From positions 1 through 10,640 of the forward strand of contig CAZQIO010000017.1 in NCBI GenBank assembly GCA_964593405.1: a DNA stretch of 10,640 bases, written 5' to 3'. The stretch comes from CAZQIO01 sp964593405 (GTDB lineage: Bacteria > Patescibacteriota > Minisyncoccia > Minisyncoccales > GBS-2). Every line of letters begins with the position of its first letter. The first letter of the stretch is position 1. The translations under genes were made by a program, and so were the position numbers. The notes beneath the pieces are model-generated. The model was given only the letters and a program-made list of their open reading frames with translations. It was not told the DNA's origin and did no database searches. Positions 7,039 to 10,640 of the stretch are shown piece after piece.

Positions 7039-8175
7039 ATGGAACTAAAAGAAATAAAATCGGCAATAGTTCAAATTGCTGAAGAAAGGGGAATTCCGAT
7101 AGAAAGGGTTGTAGAGGCTGTCGAATCAGCCTTAGCTTCGGCTTGGAAAAAAGAATATGGAAAAAAAGAACAATTAATTAGAGCAAAGTTTGATTTGGGA
7201 ACTGGAAAGGTTGAGTTTTGGAGAGTGAAATTGGTAGTCGATGAGAGTATGCTTTATACGCAAAAAGAATTAGAAGAACTTAGAGAGAAAAAGATAAAAC
7301 CAATAGAAGGAAAAATTAAATTCAACCCAGAAAGACATATTTTGTTAAAAGAGGCACAAAAAATCAATCCTGAAGCAAAAGTGGGGGATGAAATAAAAAT
7401 TCCCCTAAAAGAGCAAGGAAATTATGGAAGAATAGCCGCTCAAACAGCAAAGCAAGTTATCCTCCAAAAACTAAAAGAGATTGAAAGGGAAGAAGCCTAC
7501 AAAGAATTAAAACAAAAAGAAGGAGAAATTGTCTCTGGAATAGTTCAAAGGGTAGAGCCAAAGGCAGTTTATTTAAACATTGGTAGGACAATTGGAATTT
7601 TAAAAAAAGAAGAACAAATTCCAAACGAATTTTACAGACCAGGCCAAAGGCTTAAAGCTTATGTTTTAAGTGTTGAAAAAACGACAAAGGGTCCCCTTGT
7701 TTTTCTTTCTCGTTCTTATCCGAAATTTGTTTCAAAACTTTTTGAACTTGAAGTTCCAGAAATTGCCGAAGGGCAGGTAGAAATTAAATCAATCGCCAGG
7801 GAACCCGGAGCAAGAACGAAAATTGCCGTTGTTTCAAAAGTGCCTGGAATAGATCCAATCGGAGCAATGGTAGGGCAAAGGGGAATGAGAGTTCAAGCAG
7901 TGATTAATGAACTTGGTGGGGAAAAAATTGATATTATCTTGTATTCAGATAATCCTCAAGAATATATTGCCAACGCCCTCTCTCCTGCTAAAGTTTTGGA
8001 AGTTAAAATTTTACCAAAAAATAAAGCCTTAGCCATCGTTGACAAAGATCAACTTTCTCTGGCAATAGGAAAAGACGGCCAAAACGTGAAGCTGGCAGCA
8101 ATTTTGACTGCCTGGAAAATTGATGTGAAATCAAAAGAAGAAGTAGAAAAGGAGGAACTTGAAAAAGAAAAATAG
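7039..8175 (+). CDS. nusA: Transcription termination/antitermination factor NusA
   Basis: 378-aa NusA, the RNA polymerase-associated factor that modulates pausing, termination and antitermination. Domain order is visible. The N-terminal RNAP-binding domain is about 1-155, with VVEAVESALASAWKKEYG and GRIAAQTAKQVILQKLKEIE. An S1 domain follows at about 160-225 (GEIVSGIVQRVEPKAVYLNIG). KH1 has the conserved REPGARTKIAV at 254-264 and GxxG loop G279-QR-G282. KH2 has GKDGQNVKLAA at 344-354. The protein stops in a short acidic/lysine-rich tail and lacks the C-terminal acidic repeats of E. coli NusA (495 aa), as in many other bacteria. Its usual upstream partner rimP is absent; plsY lies 5 bases upstream instead. 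The ATG at 7039 aligns with the family start. Confidence 0.96.
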   Translation: MELKEIKSAIVQIAEERGIPIERVVEAVESALASAWKKEYGKKEQLIRAKFDLGTGKVEFWRVKLVVDESMLYTQKELEELREKKIKPIEGKIKFNPERHILLKEAQKINPEAKVGDEIKIPLKEQGNYGRIAAQTAKQVILQKLKEIEREEAYKELKQKEGEIVSGIVQRVEPKAVYLNIGRTIGILKKEEQIPNEFYRPGQRLKAYVLSVEKTTKGPLVFLSRSYPKFVSKLFELEVPEIAEGQVEIKSIAREPGARTKIAVVSKVPGIDPIGAMVGQRGMRVQAVINELGGEKIDIILYSDNPQEYIANALSPAKVLEVKILPKNKALAIVDKDQLSLAIGKDGQNVKLAAILTAWKIDVKSKEEVEKEELEKEK

Positions 8176-8193
8176 TTTGCTAAAATAAAATTA
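8158..8193 (+). promoter_or_regulatory. Candidate sigma-70 promoter for clpP-rny
   Basis: TTGAAA at 8159-8164 (5 of 6 to TTGACA), a 16-base spacer, then TAAAAT at 8181-8186 (5 of 6 to TATAAT) with an extended -10 TG at 8178-8179. It overlaps the last codons of nusA, and a start near 8193 would leave a leader of roughly 40 bases before the clpP ATG. The 56-base nusA-clpP gap is the longest between genes in the block, which supports a separate or additional promoter here. Such matches occur by chance in AT-rich DNA. Confidence 0.4.
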
Positions 8194-8231
8194 GGTCGAA
8201 ATTTCTGATAAATTTGGCATTCTAAGATTTC

Positions 8232-8816
8232 ATGAATTTGGTCCCGATGGTAATAGAAAAAACTCCATACGGAGAAAGAGCTTACGACATTTATTCAAGA
8301 CTCTTGAAAGAGAGAATAATTTTTCTTGGAGGTCCAATTACCGACGCTCTGGCAAATTCAATCATTGCCCAACTTTTGTTCTTGGCCTCGAAAGACCCAG
8401 AAAAAGAAATTCAATTTTACATTAACTCCCCAGGAGGAATAGTTACTGCAGGCTTGGCAATTTATGACACGATGCAATACATCAAATGCCCAATTTCGAC
8501 AGTCTGCGTTGGTATGGCAGCCTCGATGGCAGCTGTTTTGTTGGCAGCCGGAACGAAAGGAAAAAGGTATGCTTTGCCAAACTCTGAAATAATGCTCCAC
8601 CAGCTAAGAGGGGGAGTGACCGGAGAAGCAATCGAGATTGAAATTACCGCAAAGCAGGTAATGAAAATAAAAGAAAAGTTAAACAAGATTTTGTCATACC
8701 ACACCGGACAACCATTAGAAAAAATTGAAAAAGATACCGATCGTGAATTTTATCTTTCTGCCCAAGAAGCCAAAGAGTACGGGCTCATCGATGAAGTTAT
8801 TCAACCAAAAAAATAA
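8232..8816 (+). CDS. clpP: ATP-dependent Clp protease proteolytic subunit
   Basis: 194-aa ClpP, the barrel-forming serine protease that degrades proteins unfolded by ClpX or ClpC. The sequence aligns without gaps over most of its length to the B. subtilis/S. aureus type: [24 protein letters not shown] at the start, with YINSPGG (63-69) forming the oxyanion hole. The nucleophile Ser98 lies in GMAASMAA (94-101) and His123 in IMLHQ (120-124). The third triad position, Asp172 in B. subtilis (DTDRDNF), is Glu here: D168-T-D-R-E172-F-Y-L. The rest of the active site is intact, so the protein is probably active but may be kinetically altered, or acidic residue D170 may help. The N-terminal residues [11 protein letters not shown] fit the axial-loop region with no long propeptide. 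No Shine-Dalgarno precedes the ATG; an extended -10 promoter lies about 45 bases upstream. No Clp ATPase gene is in the window. Confidence 0.95.
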   Translation: MNLVPMVIEKTPYGERAYDIYSRLLKERIIFLGGPITDALANSIIAQLLFLASKDPEKEIQFYINSPGGIVTAGLAIYDTMQYIKCPISTVCVGMAASMAAVLLAAGTKGKRYALPNSEIMLHQLRGGVTGEAIEIEITAKQVMKIKEKLNKILSYHTGQPLEKIEKDTDREFYLSAQEAKEYGLIDEVIQPKK

Positions 8817-8842
8817 AAAAACAAAAAAAATCTCTCAAATCT

Positions 8843-10318
8843 ATGTTTGGACTTCAAACTCTAATTTTGATATTTCTTTCTCTTTCTTTTGGGATTGGCC
8901 TAGGCTATTTTGGTAGACAGCTAATTTTTAAAAAGAGAGAAAAAGAAATAGAAAAAGAACTTAAAGAAAAACTTCAAGAGGTAAAAAAGGAGGCTGCTTT
9001 AATTTTGAAAAGGGCAGAAAAAGAAAGAAAAGAAAAAGAAAATGAGATTTTGGAGAAGGAAAATTACATTAAAAAGAGAGAAAGGTTTTTAAAGGAAAAA
9101 GCGACAGAAATAGAAAAAAGAGAGAGGGAAATAAAAGAAAGAGAGGAACAATTGTTGGAAAAAGAAAAGGAGATTGAACAAAAGTTAGAAAGAATTTCTG
9201 GGATGAAAAAAGAAGAAATAATTGCCGAAATGAGAAAAAATGCAGAAATTCAGGCCCAAAAAGAAATTTTTGAAAGATTAGAAAAGTTAGAAAAAGAAGG
9301 AGAAGAAAAATTTGAAAAGAGAGCCAAAGAAATTTTAGTTTCTGTAATTCAGAGAATGGCCCTTCCGGTAGTTCAAGAGACTACCACCACCATCTTGACG
9401 CTACCTAGCGAAGAAATAAAGGGAAAAATAATTGGCAAAGAAGGAAGAAATATCAAAACCCTAGAGAATTTAACCGGAGTAGAAATAATAATCGATGAAA
9501 CTCCGCAAACTATAACCATTTCTTCTTTCGATCCAATAAGAAGACAGATCGCAAAGTTGGCTTTGGAAAAATTAATCAAAGACGGAAGAATTCAACCTGC
9601 AAAGATTGAAGAGAAAGTAAAAGAGGCAGAAAAAGAGATAGAAAAAGAAATGAAAGAAGCAGGAGAAGCGGCGGCTTTGCAATTAGGCTTGGTTGGAATT
9701 GATCCAAAACTTTTGCAACTTTTGGGAAGGTTGAAATTCAGAACTTCCTTTGGCCAAAACGTTTTGCTCCATTCAATAGAAGTTGCCCTTTTGGCTTCAG
9801 CTTTAGCCAATGAAATTGGGGCCAATTCTTTAGTTTGCAAAAAGGCAGGTCTTTTCCATGATATTGGAAAGGCAATGGACATTATGGTTGAAGGTTCTCA
9901 TGTTGATATTGGGGTTAAAATTTTAGAAAAATTTGGGATCGAAAAAGAAGTCATTGAGGCAATGAAATCTCATCACGGAGACTATCCATTTTCTTCAATA
10001 GAGGCAGTTTTAGTTCAGGTGGCAGACCAAATTTCTGGGGCAAGGCCTGGGGCAAGAAAAGAAACTGTTGAACAATATCTAAAAAGAATTGAAGAACTAG
10101 AAAAAATCGCCCTCTCTTTCCCCGGAGTTGAAAAAGCCTGGGCTTTGGAAGCTGGCAGAGAAATCAGAGTCTTTGTCAAACCTGAAGAGGTTGATGATTT
10201 TGGAGCAAGAAAATTGGCAAGAGAAATTGCAAATAGAATCCAAGAGGAGTTAAATTATCCAGGTGAAATAAAGGTAACTGTCATTAGGGAAATGCGGGTT
10301 ATAGAGTACGCAAGATAA
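8843..10318 (+). CDS. rny: Ribonuclease Y
   Basis: 491-aa RNase Y, the membrane-anchored endoribonuclease that initiates mRNA decay in many bacteria lacking RNase E. It has an N-terminal membrane helix (about 4-23, TLILIFLSLSFGIGLGYFG). A very long Lys/Glu-rich coiled coil follows (about 30-165). The KH domain carries EIKGKIIGKEGRNIKTLE (191-208; GxxG loop at 198-201). The HD phosphohydrolase domain has LLHSIEVA (308-315), the metal-binding HD pair H339-D340 in AGLFHDIGKA, GSHVDIG (351-357), SHHGD (376-380) and ARPGARKET (400-408). The C-terminus, ending in VTVIREMRVIEYAR, matches the family end closely. Slightly shorter than the B. subtilis protein (520 aa), mainly in the coiled coil. It is the last gene of the block, 26 bases after clpP and directly followed by a terminator. 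Confidence 0.97.
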   Translation: MFGLQTLILIFLSLSFGIGLGYFGRQLIFKKREKEIEKELKEKLQEVKKEAALILKRAEKERKEKENEILEKENYIKKRERFLKEKATEIEKREREIKEREEQLLEKEKEIEQKLERISGMKKEEIIAEMRKNAEIQAQKEIFERLEKLEKEGEEKFEKRAKEILVSVIQRMALPVVQETTTTILTLPSEEIKGKIIGKEGRNIKTLENLTGVEIIIDETPQTITISSFDPIRRQIAKLALEKLIKDGRIQPAKIEEKVKEAEKEIEKEMKEAGEAAALQLGLVGIDPKLLQLLGRLKFRTSFGQNVLLHSIEVALLASALANEIGANSLVCKKAGLFHDIGKAMDIMVEGSHVDIGVKILEKFGIEKEVIEAMKSHHGDYPFSSIEAVLVQVADQISGARPGARKETVEQYLKRIEELEKIALSFPGVEKAWALEAGREIRVFVKPEEVDDFGARKLAREIANRIQEELNYPGEIKVTVIREMRVIEYAR

Positions 10319-10329
10319 ACTTTAAATTT

Positions 10330-10367
10330 AAAATCGGCTCATTTTTTGAGTTGAGCCGATTTTTTTG
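10330..10367 (+). terminator. Intrinsic terminator after rny, possibly bidirectional
   Basis: A perfect inverted repeat, AAATCGGCTCA (10331-10341) and TGAGCCGATTT (10352-10362), separated by a 10-base loop and followed by a run of T to 10366. This is a strong rho-independent terminator 12 bases after the rny stop. Read on the - strand the same hairpin is followed by TTTTAAATTT, so it could also stop transcripts from the convergent tRNA gene. Confidence 0.93.
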
Positions 10368-10387
10368 TTGAGCGCCAAAATTCCTTT

Positions 10388-10517
10388 AGGAGGGGGTGAC
10401 AGCTGAGTCCTTCGTAGCTAAAGCGGAGAAACACGAAGGGCCATGGAGGGGGAAAACTTGGTTTCCCCTATGGGGAGCCGAGAAGCGCAGGAGTTATCCG
10501 AGCATCGCAGGCGACAA
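10388..10517. repeat. G+C-rich structured non-coding block beside the tRNA
   Basis: About 130 bases between the rny terminator and the tRNA 3' end that look unlike the coding DNA; 10441-10500 is about 58% G+C by count against about one third in the genes. It contains an inverted repeat CCTTCGT (10409-10415) / ACGAAGG (10433-10439) around a 17-base loop. A second hairpin, GGGGAAA (10449-10455) / TTTCCCC (10462-10468), has outer CCAT/ATGG arms (10441-10444, 10470-10473). GGAGGGGG occurs twice (10389, 10445), and two 20-base imperfect direct repeats abut the tRNA. No reading frame here is convincing. It could be a dispersed palindromic element, a processed RNA leader or trailer, or an unrecognised small RNA; I do not recognise the family. 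Confidence 0.5.
10478..10517. repeat. Two 20-base imperfect tandem repeats
   Basis: Unit 1 (10478-10497) CCGAGAAGCGCAGGAGTTAT and unit 2 (10498-10517) CCGAGCATCGCAGGCGACAA match at 14 of 20 positions, and 13 of the first 16. The second copy ends exactly one base before the tRNA-Gly discriminator base, so on the - strand the repeats form the immediate 3' trailer of the tRNA. Confidence 0.6.
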
Positions 10518-10589
10518 AGCGGGTGAGGGGAGTCGAACCCCCATCTCTACCTTGGCAAGGTAGTGTACTGGCCGTTGTACTACACCCGC
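10518..10589 (-). tRNA. tRNA-Gly (anticodon GCC)
   Basis: The reverse complement folds as a complete 72-nt tRNA: acceptor GCGGGTG/CACCCGC, D-arm GTAC/GTAC, anticodon arm CTACC-TTGCCAA-GGTAG with anticodon GCC at loop positions 3-5, a 4-base variable region, and a T-arm GGGGG-TTCGACT-CCCCT (one G-T pair). The discriminator base is U. CCA is not encoded; the following bases are TTG, so a CCA-adding enzyme is needed. The gene converges on rny. Confidence 0.95.
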
Positions 10590-10603
10590 ATAGTCGGCTA
10601 CGC

Positions 10604-10626
10604 GCGGCTTAACTTTAGTTAACCGC
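10604..10626. repeat. Hairpin upstream of tRNA-Gly
   Basis: Inverted repeat GCGG-(C)-TTAAC, loop TTTA, GTTAA-CCGC, with one bulged base, 14 bases beyond the tRNA 5' end. It lies in a G+C-rich stretch reaching the window edge (10590-10640), in which I see no gene. It may be in the tRNA leader or promoter region, or belong to a repeat or upstream gene cut by the window. Confidence 0.45.
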
Positions 10627-10640
10627 CGTGTTCGCCTCCC

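Noticed and set aside
8199..8215. AAATTT-CTGAT-AAATTT hairpin before clpP as a terminator
   Set aside because: The stem is only six A-T pairs with no following T run, and chance occurrence is likely in this AT-rich DNA.
1378..9882. Many antisense or out-of-frame open frames of 60-130 codons
   Set aside because: Each lies wholly or mostly within a strongly supported gene and has low-complexity Phe/Ser/Leu-rich translations typical of the complement of Lys/Glu-rich coding DNA.
10400..10517. Short - strand coding frame through the G+C-rich block
   Set aside because: The open stretch is only about 30 codons, runs out of the tRNA gene, has no start context and ends at TAG; structure explains the block better.
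10478..10517. CRISPR array remnant
   Set aside because: Only two imperfect contiguous units with no spacers between them and no cas gene.

Overview
The window is an AT-rich (about one third G+C), tightly packed block of ten protein genes, all on the + strand, followed by an intrinsic terminator, a short G+C-rich non-coding block and a tRNA-Gly gene on the - strand. Standard code is used: TGA ends fabK, plsC and accC, and those stops overlap the next start. The minimal protein architectures (a 172-aa biotin ligase, NusA without C-terminal repeats, MetRS without a dimerisation domain), the 4-base overlaps and 4-13-base gaps, and the lack of Shine-Dalgarno sequences suggest a reduced-genome bacterium. 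Candidate Phyla Radiation (Patescibacteria, Parcubacteria-like) is my best guess. That placement is inference; no rRNA or other marker in the window settles it.

Bases 1-7033 form a lipid-precursor cluster. It begins with the 3' end of an enoyl-ACP reductase of the FabK/nitronate monooxygenase family, then plsC (lysophosphatidate acyltransferase), accC (biotin carboxylase), a separate biotin carrier protein, birA (biotin ligase), metG (methionyl-tRNA synthetase, the functional outsider), a propionyl-CoA-carboxylase-type carboxyltransferase, and plsY (glycerol-3-phosphate acyltransferase). A coherent reading is that BirA loads biotin on the carrier, AccC carboxylates it, the carboxyltransferase makes malonyl-CoA, FabK finishes each elongation cycle, and PlsY and PlsC build phosphatidic acid. 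Fatty-acid synthesis is generally missing from small CPR genomes, so an apparently complete carboxylase of acyl-CoA (not AccA/AccD) type is the most interesting system here.

Bases 7039-10318 carry RNA and protein housekeeping genes: nusA, clpP and rny (RNase Y). A good sigma-70-like promoter overlaps the end of nusA and could give clpP-rny its own transcript. ClpP has Glu where the catalytic Asp normally sits. The operon ends at a strong hairpin plus T-run at about 10330-10366.

Bases 10368-10517 are non-coding, clearly richer in G+C than the genes, and contain inverted repeats and a 20-base imperfect tandem repeat that abuts the 3' end of the convergent tRNA-Gly(GCC) gene (10518-10589). The last 50 bases hold another hairpin upstream of the tRNA.
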